Shown here: piece by piece, positions 15,989 to 23,245 of the stretch
How the letters are laid out: each line of letters opens with the position of its first letter
Position numbering within the stretch: the first letter of the stretch is position 1
DNA from: Bacteroidota bacterium
GTDB lineage: Bacteria > Bacteroidota > Bacteroidia > UBA8524
DNA length: 43,760 bases
Direction of reading: 5' to 3'
NCBI GenBank assembly: GCA_003531115.1
Contig: DQHT01000058.1
Span: 15,532-59,291, forward strand
Translations under genes and position numbers: made by a program
The notes under the pieces: model-generated
The model's database searches: none
The model's input: the letters and a program-made list of their open reading frames with translations, nothing else
What the model was told of the DNA's origin: nothing

Positions 15989-18619
15989 GACCTGCCTTTG
16001 TCTCCAATAAAGAAACACAATCATCCCTCCTGCCAGAATAATCATCAGCCACTCCTCAGGTTCTGGTACGCCTTTGGCTCCGATATCGAAGGCATTACCG
16101 CTCTCTTTGCCGGTTTCAACTTCGCGCTGGTAGCGGTCTTCGCCTGATGATAATTCCTCCAGGCGTTTTTCCTGTTCCTTGTTTACCAGACAGATCATGG
16201 ACGAATACGGACTCACAAAAGAATAATTTATGGCCAATTGATGCAGGGCGTCCATATCGACCGTTGTCAGAACTGCTTTTTTGCTTTGTGCCATGGCCAA
16301 TCGGCTGGCTGCCACGGCATTGACGGGGTTTGGGATCGTATTTGACGGGTCAGGGGTGAATGTCCAGTACGATTTGCCATCACGCACTCCGATCGCAGGC
16401 ATGCTCTCCGGGATCCTGTCGTGCCATTTTAGCCAGCTTTCCATATTCAGGTAGGTATCTCCTCCTGATTGGCGAATGGCATCTGCCACGGCGTCTTCAT
16501 AAATCGGAGCCAATTCACCAAGATGCACCAGATCGATCCTGTTTGTTCCGTGATCAAAACTACGTGAGCTATCGGGAAGCAGTTCATAACTTCCCCGGTC
16601 GCTGATAAAAACCAGATGTGCCTCTGGGTGTTTGTTTTGCAGTTCTTTAAGGGCCTGATACGGATCGAGGGCTCCTAAAAAGTTCTTTTCCAGTTTTTGA
16701 TCCCAGGCCTTCTCCTGCAATCCTTGATGATCAGCAACATACAGCGGTGTGTTGCTTTTATAGGGAAAAAGTTCAAGTGCCTGAGTCAGTTTGTCCAGCT
16801 GTGTGTTCATGCTGAAAGATCCGTCATAACACACGACATACTTTTCCTGAATGCTTCGTTTAGGTAAAGTTTCCAAAGACTTTTGTTCGGCTTTCCATCC
16901 ATCAAAAACCACTACCCTTTCCGCTTTGGAAGGTGAAAATTCGGGAGATGTATTGGGAAACCAATCCTCCTCCCCGGCATTTTCCAGAAGTCCGTTTTTC
17001 CAGTATACTTTTCGTTTTTCGTTTAAAACCGGAAATTGCAGGTGTCCGGAAGCATCGGTCTTTAATACCAACCTCAAAGTAAGGTGCATGGGTATTTCCA
17101 GCCCTTCATTTCCCTCATTTCGCCAGGGCCGGGCCGGAATCGGAAACACCCGGAGCCTGAATTGGTTAGGGCCCACTTGTTCCAGCAAAGCCGGATCCTG
17201 CCTTACCCTTCTGAGTTCCTGATAAACCGCCTGTGCAGCCCCGCGAGGCGAAACCTGAGCGGGATATTTTTTTGGTTCTGAATCATTGTCGCCCAGCCAC
17301 ATGCCGGTAATAACGCCCGATTCGGGCATACTGAAATAATAGAATATTTCCTGCTGGTTCGTTGTTTGGTTCACATAACGTTCGTGGAAATCGACCTGCA
17401 CCCATCCCGGTTCAATTTCCTTATAATCAATATCACGTGCTGTTACACGTACCTGCTTTTCATCAATGCTTAATATGGTCGCTTCCCCTCTGCGGGGCTC
17501 AAAAGTGGAGCCGATGGTATATTTGATGTATTTGCCTTGTTCCCGCTCAATTGGCGCATCAAAGAGCTCCTGGTAGATCAGGGAAGCCTTTTCATCATCC
17601 CCCATTTCACCGTGATACAGGATAGCGTCGAATAAAAAATCATGGAGCTCATCGCCAAATTTCCACTCCGAATCAAAGGCCATTTTATAAAGGGGTGAAA
17701 CCGGCTTTTTTCCTTTCCGGTCAATGTACCTGTAGTTGCGCAGGTAAGCGTTTACTAAGCCCGACTTGATGGTTTTTTCCTTATCAAGAATAAGCTCCGG
17801 GTTTTGGGTTTCTTTGTATTTGGAATAAGTGGAAAAGGCTTTCTCCTGGTCTTGCCGTGCCGGGAGGATTACCCAGATAACGAGACAAAGCGTGGCAAGG
17901 GCTATATGCCTCAATTCGCGAACTGCTTTGAGTCTTTGCCAAAGGACACGTCCGTTTTCAACGATCCACATCCAGAAAAAGGCGATCGGACTGATAAAAA
18001 ATAAGGTGCCCGACATGGCAAAAAATATGGCCAATACGATAAACATCAATCCTGCATAAAGCAATCGGCTTAATTCAAGTTCAGTTATCATTCCTAAAGC
18101 CCTGACAGCCAAAACACCAAGGGGAACAATATAAAGTAACAGAACAAGAATAACCTGGAGGCCGATCACGAAAAAAAACACCCTGAAGAAGATTTCCGCA
18201 CGGCTTTTAAACCGGTTTGGATAAAACAGGTACCAGGCGTAAGCCAAAATGCCCGTCAATCCATAAAGAAAAAACCAAAAGGCATGTCCGCTCAGGTCAT
18301 TCACAGCTACGATCCGGAAAATGCCAAGCACCAACAAAGGAACTTCTACCCCATAGAACCAGCGTAACAAATGGCCAAATTGCCTTTTAAAACGTACAAT
18401 ACCCACCACAAAACAAATGAGCGGAATAGCCAGAATAGCCACAACCTGGACTAGATAAACGGGAGGCGTGAAACCGTCAAGTACGCTTTCGACCAGATCA
18501 GCAATGGGATGGGCGTTTACCTCAACGACAATAACAGAAAGTATCGCTAAAATATTCCATCCATAAAAAATAAAGACAGCAATGACGGGGTGTTTTAAAA
18601 AGGCTTTAAGCTTATTCAT
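15980..18619 (-). CDS. XrtN-system VIT domain protein with VPEP C-terminal sorting tail
   Basis: An 879-residue membrane protein and the probable dedicated substrate of the exosortase encoded 8 bp upstream (overlapping). Residues 1-260 hold about seven or eight membrane helices. A VIT-like region follows at roughly 380-540. A von Willebrand-like segment begins near 590 (VVCYDGSFSMNT, keeping the DxSxS metal-site order). The C-terminus is a tripartite sorting signal: VPEPEEW from 851, a hydrophobic helix to about 872, then RQRQ. This is the arrangement of PEP-CTERM proteins. I recognise the pair as the NCBIfam 'XrtN system VIT domain protein' with exosortase N (recalled, not searched). Inferred: the exosortase cuts near the VPEP motif. 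How a polytopic protein is sorted is not explained. Confidence 0.8.
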   Translation of the reverse strand: MNKLKAFLKHPVIAVFIFYGWNILAILSVIVVEVNAHPIADLVESVLDGFTPPVYLVQVVAILAIPLICFVVGIVRFKRQFGHLLRWFYGVEVPLLVLGIFRIVAVNDLSGHAFWFFLYGLTGILAYAWYLFYPNRFKSRAEIFFRVFFFVIGLQVILVLLLYIVPLGVLAVRALGMITELELSRLLYAGLMFIVLAIFFAMSGTLFFISPIAFFWMWIVENGRVLWQRLKAVRELRHIALATLCLVIWVILPARQDQEKAFSTYSKYKETQNPELILDKEKTIKSGLVNAYLRNYRYIDRKGKKPVSPLYKMAFDSEWKFGDELHDFLFDAILYHGEMGDDEKASLIYQELFDAPIEREQGKYIKYTIGSTFEPRRGEATILSIDEKQVRVTARDIDYKEIEPGWVQVDFHERYVNQTTNQQEIFYYFSMPESGVITGMWLGDNDSEPKKYPAQVSPRGAAQAVYQELRRVRQDPALLEQVGPNQFRLRVFPIPARPWRNEGNEGLEIPMHLTLRLVLKTDASGHLQFPVLNEKRKVYWKNGLLENAGEEDWFPNTSPEFSPSKAERVVVFDGWKAEQKSLETLPKRSIQEKYVVCYDGSFSMNTQLDKLTQALELFPYKSNTPLYVADHQGLQEKAWDQKLEKNFLGALDPYQALKELQNKHPEAHLVFISDRGSYELLPDSSRSFDHGTNRIDLVHLGELAPIYEDAVADAIRQSGGDTYLNMESWLKWHDRIPESMPAIGVRDGKSYWTFTPDPSNTIPNPVNAVAASRLAMAQSKKAVLTTVDMDALHQLAINYSFVSPYSSMICLVNKEQEKRLEELSSGEDRYQREVETGKESGNAFDIGAKGVPEPEEWLMIILAGGMIVFLYWRQRQVNL

Positions 18620-20033
18620 GATGGTTCAGGTTTTTTAATCGGGTATGGATTTCGCTAATTTCCTGCTCAGGTAATTTTCCATTTTTGTTCAATATAGAGA
18701 CCATGGTCCACTTTTGGTTCCCTCCTCGTATCTGTGTCCAAACTTTTTCCCCAAAATCAGAAGTACATAGGTCTCCTTGCTGGAACCAGTACCAGGCTTT
18801 AGCCTTTTGCTGTTCGAAACGGATCTCCCTTATGCTTAATCCGGGAAAAAGAATATGTGTAGAAAACTCCTTCAGGCGGATTCCCGCGCTTTCATAACAG
18901 AGCTCGGGTTTGTGTTGGCTGTTCCAGTCGCCATCGAAAACAAGTATGACCTCCATACTGTCTTTGTAGAATTTCAGTGACTGTACAGCCTCTCTGGAAA
19001 AGACCCTGGCCTCGCTATCACTCAGGGATTTTTGTTTCCAACCGTGATGCTCAAGGCTTATTATGAGTGGACTCAGGTCTACATACTCAGCCTGCTTGGA
19101 AGCATAAACAGGGGTAAACGCAATACCCATCATTATGCAACAAACTGCTAACAAAGGACTTATGGCCGACATGCTCCATTTATTCTTTTGCGGCTCCCGG
19201 ATTTCGGCTTTCCGTTTTCGCAACCATAAAAAGGCAAAATAACAGGCGGATAGAAGGAAAAACAGGGAGATACTCTGATGGATCAGGGCGTCGAATTCGG
19301 GGCGGTCCCATACGGTATGGATCATAATAAGCAGGAAAATGCGAATGAAATTACCGATAAGGATCCAGGCACTAAAGAGAAGGAAGGCAAACAACCAGGA
19401 AAGTTTATTTCCTATTCCTTCCAGCCAACTCAGGGTCAGGAAGATCAACCAGCTTACCCAAAGTCCGCGCAGGCCGCTGCAATCCATGTCGACATACGAA
19501 GCCCGGTTTTCCATAACGAGAATGCCCTGATAGCTTTCTATATCAGGAAAGAAGGGCAATAATGTGGTATTGACCAAACTTACCATGCCCATACGCAACG
19601 GATAGCCAATAAAAACATCGATATGCCTTCCAAAAGGAAGGGTCATTAAAAGGAGCAGAAAGGGGAACACACCTTTTCTCCATGCCCTGTGGCCCACTAG
19701 TGGGTTCAGGAGTCCATATAAAAGAAGCAACGCGGAACTAAAGCCAAAGATACGTATGCTGGCCTGGGTACGCACAAACAGAATGCCGGCGAGTCCGATC
19801 ACGCAAAAAAGCAATGCTAAAGGATGCATGGCCTTGGAAGGGACTCCCGTTTTATCCTTTTTTAGCTTAACGATGGATAATCCAAGAATAAGCAACGCGA
19901 CCAAAGCGTGCAAAAGATCAAAATGCAGGGGCAAGAACCGAAAGAACCAGAGGAGATAAGGGCCTGAAATGACCAGCCAGAGGGAAAAGCAGGCTATTAT
20001 CAGAATATAAAAAGGAAAGTTCTTCCGGGACAT
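18612..20033 (-). CDS. xrtN: Exosortase N (XrtN) with EpsI-like C-terminal domain
   Basis: 473 residues, multi-pass membrane protease/transpeptidase. The exosortase triad is visible in order: Cys185 in MDCSGLRGL, Arg231 in GNFIRI, His252 in LIHQS. The last 170 residues after the membrane part carry HKPELCYESAG (374-384), the EpsI/DUF3485-type motif often fused to or adjacent to exosortases. It is expected to process the VPEP tail of the adjacent VIT protein, whose start overlaps its stop by 8 bp. Start: the longer frame begins with a TTG at 20072, inside the cold-shock terminator hairpin, so the ATG at 20033 is preferred. Only one candidate substrate is in the window. Confidence 0.85.
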   Translation of the reverse strand: MSRKNFPFYILIIACFSLWLVISGPYLLWFFRFLPLHFDLLHALVALLILGLSIVKLKKDKTGVPSKAMHPLALLFCVIGLAGILFVRTQASIRIFGFSSALLLLYGLLNPLVGHRAWRKGVFPFLLLLMTLPFGRHIDVFIGYPLRMGMVSLVNTTLLPFFPDIESYQGILVMENRASYVDMDCSGLRGLWVSWLIFLTLSWLEGIGNKLSWLFAFLLFSAWILIGNFIRIFLLIMIHTVWDRPEFDALIHQSISLFFLLSACYFAFLWLRKRKAEIREPQKNKWSMSAISPLLAVCCIMMGIAFTPVYASKQAEYVDLSPLIISLEHHGWKQKSLSDSEARVFSREAVQSLKFYKDSMEVILVFDGDWNSQHKPELCYESAGIRLKEFSTHILFPGLSIREIRFEQQKAKAWYWFQQGDLCTSDFGEKVWTQIRGGNQKWTMVSILNKNGKLPEQEISEIHTRLKNLNHHE

Positions 20034-20051
20034 ATGGTTTACCAAAGAACG

Positions 20052-20084
20052 AAAAAAAACCCTGAAGGACAAGCCTTCAGGGTT
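20052..20084 (-). terminator. Rho-independent terminator of the cold-shock gene
   Basis: Perfect 11-bp stem, AACCCTGAAGG with CCTTCAGGGTT (20058-20068 and 20074-20084), 5-base loop, followed on the minus strand by eight T residues (A run at 20052-20059). It lies 25 bp after the csp stop and 19 bp before the exosortase ATG, so it separates the two genes. Confidence 0.9.
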
Positions 20085-20108
20085 CCAATGAATTTATCTA
20101 CTGATTAA

Positions 20109-20303
20109 TTAGTCGATACGTTCTACATTCACCGCGTTCAAGCCCTTACGGCCTTGTTCAACGTCGAATTTTACTTTGTCGTTTTCACGAATTTCGTGAA
20201 TAAGACCTGACTCATGCACAAAGATGTCCGGAGTTCCGTCGCTTGGAAGAATAAATCCGAAGCCTTTTGCATTGTTGAAGAATTTAACTGTTCCTTCTTT
20301 CAT
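20109..20303 (-). CDS. Cold-shock domain protein
   Basis: 64 residues covering one complete cold-shock domain. RNP1 is KGFGFI (about residues 13-18) and RNP2 is IFVH (about 27-30). The last block QGRKGLNAVNV is the usual Bacteroidota CspA-type end. It binds single-stranded RNA/DNA as an RNA chaperone. It lies next to a DEAD-box helicase gene, a common pairing for RNA handling in the cold; a 40-bp gap with no strong terminator separates it from the small basic gene. The strong terminator downstream ends the unit. A second csp gene of different type lies at 35.9-36.1 kb. Confidence 0.95.
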   Translation of the reverse strand: MKEGTVKFFNNAKGFGFILPSDGTPDIFVHESGLIHEIRENDKVKFDVEQGRKGLNAVNVERID

Positions 20304-20343
20304 TTTTCTAATTGTTAATTGTTATTGATATTGATTGATTGTG

Positions 20344-20550
20344 TTAATCTTTAAGTTCCTCCGCAAATTGCGCACCACTTACGTCGATGTCGCCTTTCGG
20401 TTGAACATTTTCTTTGTCTTCGATCATTTCTTCGAAGGTAGCAGGGGTTTCGAATTTCTTCTCAATTTTTTTTTGAAGTTTCTCATCCCGCTTTTTTTTC
20501 TTATCCAACTCCCTCTTCCTTTTCTGGAAACTATGTTGCGATTTTGCCAT
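20344..20550 (-). CDS. Small Lys-rich protein between csp and helicase genes
   Basis: 68 residues. The N-terminal half is strongly basic and Lys-rich (KRKRELDKKKKRDEKLQKKIEKK), predicted helical. The C-terminal half is acidic. No domain is recognised. The ATG at 20550 falls 17 bp behind the helicase stop, so the two are likely translated from one transcript, with the cold-shock gene next. A nucleic-acid or ribosome-linked role is plausible from the charge and the neighbours, but this is inference only. Confidence 0.7.
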   Translation of the reverse strand: MAKSQHSFQKRKRELDKKKKRDEKLQKKIEKKFETPATFEEMIEDKENVQPKGDIDVSGAQFAEELKD

Positions 20551-20567
20551 AAATTCTTTTCGTTCTT

Positions 20568-21794
20568 TTAGTTAACAAATGTGTACGCTTTACCAGATTT
20601 TCCGGCCCTTCCGGTCCTTCCGATCCGATGGATATAAGCATCCATACTACGGGGCGCCTGGTAATTAATTACATGGCTAACTTCCGTAATATCTAAGCCC
20701 CTTGCCGCTACATCTGTTGCTAAAAGGACTTTGATTTTCCCGGCTTTAAAGGAATTCAGCGCATTCAGGCGGTAGTTTTGTGACTTATCGCCATGAATTT
20801 GCTCTACTTTAAAGTCGAGGCTTTTTAGTTTTTTATAGAGTCCACTCACTCCTCTTTTCGTTTCTGAAAAGATAAGGACTTTTTCAAACTCGGGTTTATT
20901 CAGCATGGATACTAATACATCCAGCTTATTTTCTCCGTCATTAACACGGATAATTTCCTGATCGATATTATCACCACTGGTTGAGCCATTGCTAACCCGG
21001 ATTTCAACCTGGTCATGTAAAAGCGAATTGATCATTTCGCGCTGACTTTTTTCTTCCGTGGCAGAAAAGAGGATAGTATGCTCTCTTTTACGCATGGAAT
21101 GTACAATACGTTGAATGTCTTTCGCAAAGCCCATATCGAGCAAACGATCAAATTCATCCAATACTAAGGTATCAAAGCGGTCGAACTTCAAAGCGTGCTG
21201 GCGGCCGAGGTCGAGCAAACGACCCGGAGTACCAATAACGATATGAGCCGGACGACGCAATTCGCTCAGGTCTTTATTCAGACTCACTCCGCCAATAAAA
21301 CTGACGCAGTAAAGGTCTAAACCTTTGGTGATGCTTTTAAATTCCATTTCTACCTGAACGGCCAGTTCACGGGTAGGGACAACCACCAATACCTGGAAAT
21401 CAGCTTTATGGCCGATCAGTCCATCGATAATGGGGATCAAAAAAGCACCTGTTTTTCCGGTTCCTGTTTGGGCAATGCCCATAAGGTCCTGACGATCGAT
21501 CAGTGCTTCTATACTTTTATCCTGAATTTCTGTGGGGTATTCGTATCCTTTTTTAATCAGGTTTGCGACCAAATCAGGGTGAACGGGCAGGTCGGCTATT
21601 TTACGGGAGGCCGTATAATGGGTCTCTTCCCTGCTTGCTGCTTTTTTGATAAACAAATTCGGATCTAACTCCGCGGGTTGTTTTTTCTTTTTTGATGATG
21701 CCGGTTTTCCGGAACGTGCCGGGCCTGAACCTGGTGAACGTCTGTTGTACTGTGAAGATTTTGTTTTTTGTTCTTCTCTTACTCTTTGCTGCAT
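20568..21794 (-). CDS. DEAD-box RNA helicase (DEFD variant)
   Basis: 408 residues. A basic, disordered N-terminal 45 residues precede the helicase core. Visible motifs: Q-motif around Gln91, motif I AQTGTGKT (108-115), Ia PTRELA (140-145), II DEFD (203-206), III SAT (224-226) and VI HRIGRTGRAG near the end. Motif II has Phe in place of the Ala of DEAD, an uncommon variant; the two Asp and the Glu are kept. The protein ends 11 residues after motif VI at GKAYTFVN, shorter than most RhlE/CsdA proteins, which add a variable tail. It unwinds RNA, for example in ribosome assembly or cold adaptation. It is transcribed from the TACCTTTG promoter at 21949-21956, giving a leader of about 150 nt. Confidence 0.93.
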   Translation of the reverse strand: MQQRVREEQKTKSSQYNRRSPGSGPARSGKPASSKKKKQPAELDPNLFIKKAASREETHYTASRKIADLPVHPDLVANLIKKGYEYPTEIQDKSIEALIDRQDLMGIAQTGTGKTGAFLIPIIDGLIGHKADFQVLVVVPTRELAVQVEMEFKSITKGLDLYCVSFIGGVSLNKDLSELRRPAHIVIGTPGRLLDLGRQHALKFDRFDTLVLDEFDRLLDMGFAKDIQRIVHSMRKREHTILFSATEEKSQREMINSLLHDQVEIRVSNGSTSGDNIDQEIIRVNDGENKLDVLVSMLNKPEFEKVLIFSETKRGVSGLYKKLKSLDFKVEQIHGDKSQNYRLNALNSFKAGKIKVLLATDVAARGLDITEVSHVINYQAPRSMDAYIHRIGRTGRAGKSGKAYTFVN

Positions 21795-21948
21795 ATATTG
21801 GTATTACCACCCGAGTGCGTTTCCCGTCTTTTCATTCCGGAAAGAAAAAGGACACTAAGGTATTTTCAGCTAAAATGAGGATGAGATAAGTGTTCGAGTT
21901 GAACCGGTACGAATCGCAACAGAATGATTTTACTGCTAAAAACTAGGG

Positions 21949-21978
21949 CAAAGGTACGGGGATTAATTGGAATTGCAA
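21949..21978 (-). promoter_or_regulatory. Bacteroidota-type promoter of the helicase gene
   Basis: On the minus strand: TTG, then 19 bases, then TACCTTTG (-7 box at 21949-21956; TTG at 21976-21978). This is the Bacteroidota -33/-7 arrangement. The leader to the ATG at 21794 would be about 150 bases, long enough for cold-responsive RNA structure, although I see no defined riboswitch in it. Confidence 0.65.
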
Positions 21979-21998
21979 GGTTTATTTAAAAACTGGCT

Positions 21999-22075
21999 CA
22001 GGGTTTCGGGTTCAGGGTTCAGGTAGTTGAAGTACGAGCATTGGAATTTGGAGCTTAAAGCTTTGGATTTATGAC
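21999..22075. repeat. Heptamer-phased array of about 11 units between divergent genes
   Basis: CAGGGTT, TCGGGTT, CAGGGTT and CAGGTAG run from 21999 to 22026. After two diverged units the same frame continues TTGGAAT, TTGGAGC, TTAAAGC, TTTGGAT, TTATGAC from 22041 to 22075. The start of the second group is exactly 42 bases (six periods) from the first. It fills the gap between the helicase promoter and the oxygenase gene. The 320-bp gene-free stretch 21795-22114 thus holds the helicase leader and promoter, this array and the next promoter. Confidence 0.7.
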
Positions 22076-22088
22076 ATCGGTATTCACC

Positions 22089-22096
22089 TACCTTTG
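22089..22096 (+). promoter_or_regulatory. -7 promoter box before the oxygenase gene
   Basis: TACCTTTG, an exact TAnnTTTG match. A TTT at 22068-22070 with an 18-base spacer is a possible -33 element. The transcript would begin near 22101-22103, after the TTG at 22094, so that codon cannot be the start. Confidence 0.5.
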
Positions 22097-22114
22097 CCAT
22101 ATGATATATCCTCT

Positions 22115-22720
22115 TTGAATTGGGAATACCTGTTTGATCAACTGGCAGAACATGGTTTTGTGGTGATCGATGACTATTTAAATGAGGAGATGTTTGTGAC
22201 TACCACTGGGCGCTTTACTGTGCTTATTGATAAGAATGAACTTGCAAAAGCAGGTGTTGGTGCTCAAAAGGATAGGCTTGTTAATGCGGCGATCCGTGGA
22301 GATTATATTTCCTGGCTGAATAAAGACAATCCGGATGAAGCCGCATTTTTGGATGCGATGACAGAGCTACGGGGTCTGATCAATCAATATTGTTGCTTGA
22401 ATTTAGGCGCCCAGGAGTTTCATTTCGCCACCTACCCGCCCCTCTCCTTTTATAGCCGTCATTTTGACCAGTTTAAAGAAAATTCGAACCGAAAAATCTC
22501 ATTTGTTCTTTATATGAATGAAGCCTGGTTACCGGAACATGCAGGTGAGCTTCGGGTATACACCAAAGCAGGCAGCGAAGACCTGGCCCCTATTCGCAAC
22601 AGGTTGGTGCTGTTTCGTAGTGACATTCTGGAGCATGAGGTGCTTGTAACCCATGCAGAACGAAAGAGCATCACCGGGTGGTTCCTGCATAAAGAGCCTG
22701 AGCTGCTGTTTCTGACGTAA
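22115..22720 (+). CDS. 2-oxoglutarate/Fe(II)-dependent oxygenase, SM-20/PHD-like
   Basis: About 201 residues. The double-stranded beta-helix iron site is visible: His116 and Asp118 in SRHFDQF and the distal His174 in ILEHEV, with Arg183 (AERKSITGWF) placed to bind 2-oxoglutarate. This layout matches the prolyl-hydroxylase-like 2OG-FeII_Oxy_3 group, which hydroxylates proteins or small molecules. The start is uncertain: the TTG at 22115 (LNWEYLFDQLAEHGF) matches the usual N-terminus. The TTG at 22094 falls in the -7 box, and the first in-frame ATG (22190) would remove conserved N-terminal sequence. A 5-codon ATG ORF (22101-22118) ends in TGA overlapping this TTG. Confidence 0.8.
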   Translation: MNWEYLFDQLAEHGFVVIDDYLNEEMFVTTTGRFTVLIDKNELAKAGVGAQKDRLVNAAIRGDYISWLNKDNPDEAAFLDAMTELRGLINQYCCLNLGAQEFHFATYPPLSFYSRHFDQFKENSNRKISFVLYMNEAWLPEHAGELRVYTKAGSEDLAPIRNRLVLFRSDILEHEVLVTHAERKSITGWFLHKEPELLFLT

Positions 22721-22733
22721 CTTCCTTTGCTTT

Positions 22734-22916
22734 CGCACGAGTAATCTCGCGCGGGGACGCGGTGAACTTTGTTTTTTAGGACGAGTATTGCTGACGCACA
22801 ACGGAGACGCGGTTTTATGTTCGTAAGCAACCCAAACCGCGTCTTTACTCTGGCGTCAGCAATACTCCGAAGCATACACCAACTTTTCCGCGACTCCGCG
22901 CGAGATTACTCGCGCG
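22734..22916. repeat. 183-bp nested palindrome (possible MITE/REP-like element or structured RNA)
   Basis: Outer arms 22734-22762 and 22888-22916 are reverse complements at 26 of 29 positions (core GAGTAATCTCGCGCGG). Inner arms match perfectly over 15 bases (GAGTATTGCTGACGC, 22783-22797 with 22853-22867) and 10 bases (GACGCGGTTT, 22806-22815 with 22834-22843), around an 18-base loop. Each left arm also starts CGAGTA and ends GACGCGG, so the half-element looks like a diverged duplication. It is GC-rich within an AT-rich gap between the oxygenase stop and the Cys-rich small gene. No ORF, T run or transposase is present. Confidence 0.8.
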
Positions 22917-22921
22917 CAAGC

Positions 22922-22942
22922 CTTGGAGCTTGGAATTTTATA
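22922..22942. repeat. Short heptamer array beside the palindrome
   Basis: CTTGGAG, CTTGGAA, TTTTATA in tandem. The CTTGGAA-type unit repeats the TTGGAAT/TTGGAGC units found 900 bp upstream at 22041-22054, so the two sites share a sequence family. Confidence 0.4.
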
Positions 22943-22972
22943 ACGCTATTTAAAATAATTCTAAATAAGCAC

Positions 22973-22980
22973 TACCTTTG
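22973..22980 (+). promoter_or_regulatory. -7 promoter box of the small Cys-rich gene
   Basis: TACCTTTG seven bases before the ATG at 22988; a TTT at 22949-22951 could act as -33. The predicted transcript would have almost no leader. Confidence 0.5.
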
Positions 22981-22987
22981 CTCCCGC

Positions 22988-23146
22988 ATGCACGAAGTCA
23001 AAGAACTGTTTATCCAGGAATGGCAACCCTTCGAACTTAGGGAGAAGCTTTGTGGCCGGCCTTTCGGCGATCTGGGGGATGCGAAAAAGTGCTGCAAAAA
23101 ATACAAACGCAAGGGCAAACGCTGTAAAAGTTGTCCCGACAGATAG
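22988..23146 (+). CDS. Small Cys/Lys-rich protein (52 aa), probably metal-binding
   Basis: 52 residues. The N-terminal half (VKELFIQEWQPFELREKLCG) is amphipathic. The C-terminal end is very basic with Cys35-Cys36, Cys46 and Cys49 (CCKKYKRKGKRCKSCP); Cys22 is a fifth. A CC-x9-C-x2-C arrangement could bind a metal ion such as zinc. I have seen similar 'CCKKYKKKGKxCKxCP' endings in other Bacteroidota hypothetical proteins, with no known function. The longer frame from 22769 reads through the palindrome and is not credible. The ATG lies right after the TACCTTTG box. Confidence 0.7.
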   Translation: MHEVKELFIQEWQPFELREKLCGRPFGDLGDAKKCCKKYKRKGKRCKSCPDR

Positions 23147-23208
23147 GCCTTCCCCTTCAATTTTCATGAATTTTCTTCTATCTGCACGGCTGGCGGCGTT
23201 ACCCGGAG

Positions 23209-23238
23209 TTTCTGCTGAATGTTTTTGTGCTAAGTTTG
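23209..23238 (+). promoter_or_regulatory. Promoter of the molybdoenzyme operon
   Basis: TTT at 23209-23211, 19 bases, then TAAGTTTG at 23231-23238, an exact TAnnTTTG match. The ATG of the first gene is at 23246, so the transcript may be leaderless. Confidence 0.55.
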
Positions 23239-23245
23239 TACCTCC

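Noticed and set aside
18701..18715. AGACCATGGTCCAC match to the 1148-1173 palindrome
   Set aside because: It lies in the exosortase coding sequence without period-7 neighbours; chance match.
20034..20072. TTG start for the exosortase at 20072
   Set aside because: The codon lies within the stem of the cold-shock terminator; the ATG at 20033 fits better.
22769..23146. 125-residue reading of the Cys-rich gene from 22769
   Set aside because: Its first 73 codons run through the palindrome and gap. The TACCTTTG box before the ATG at 22988 and the conserved 52-residue end support the short form.
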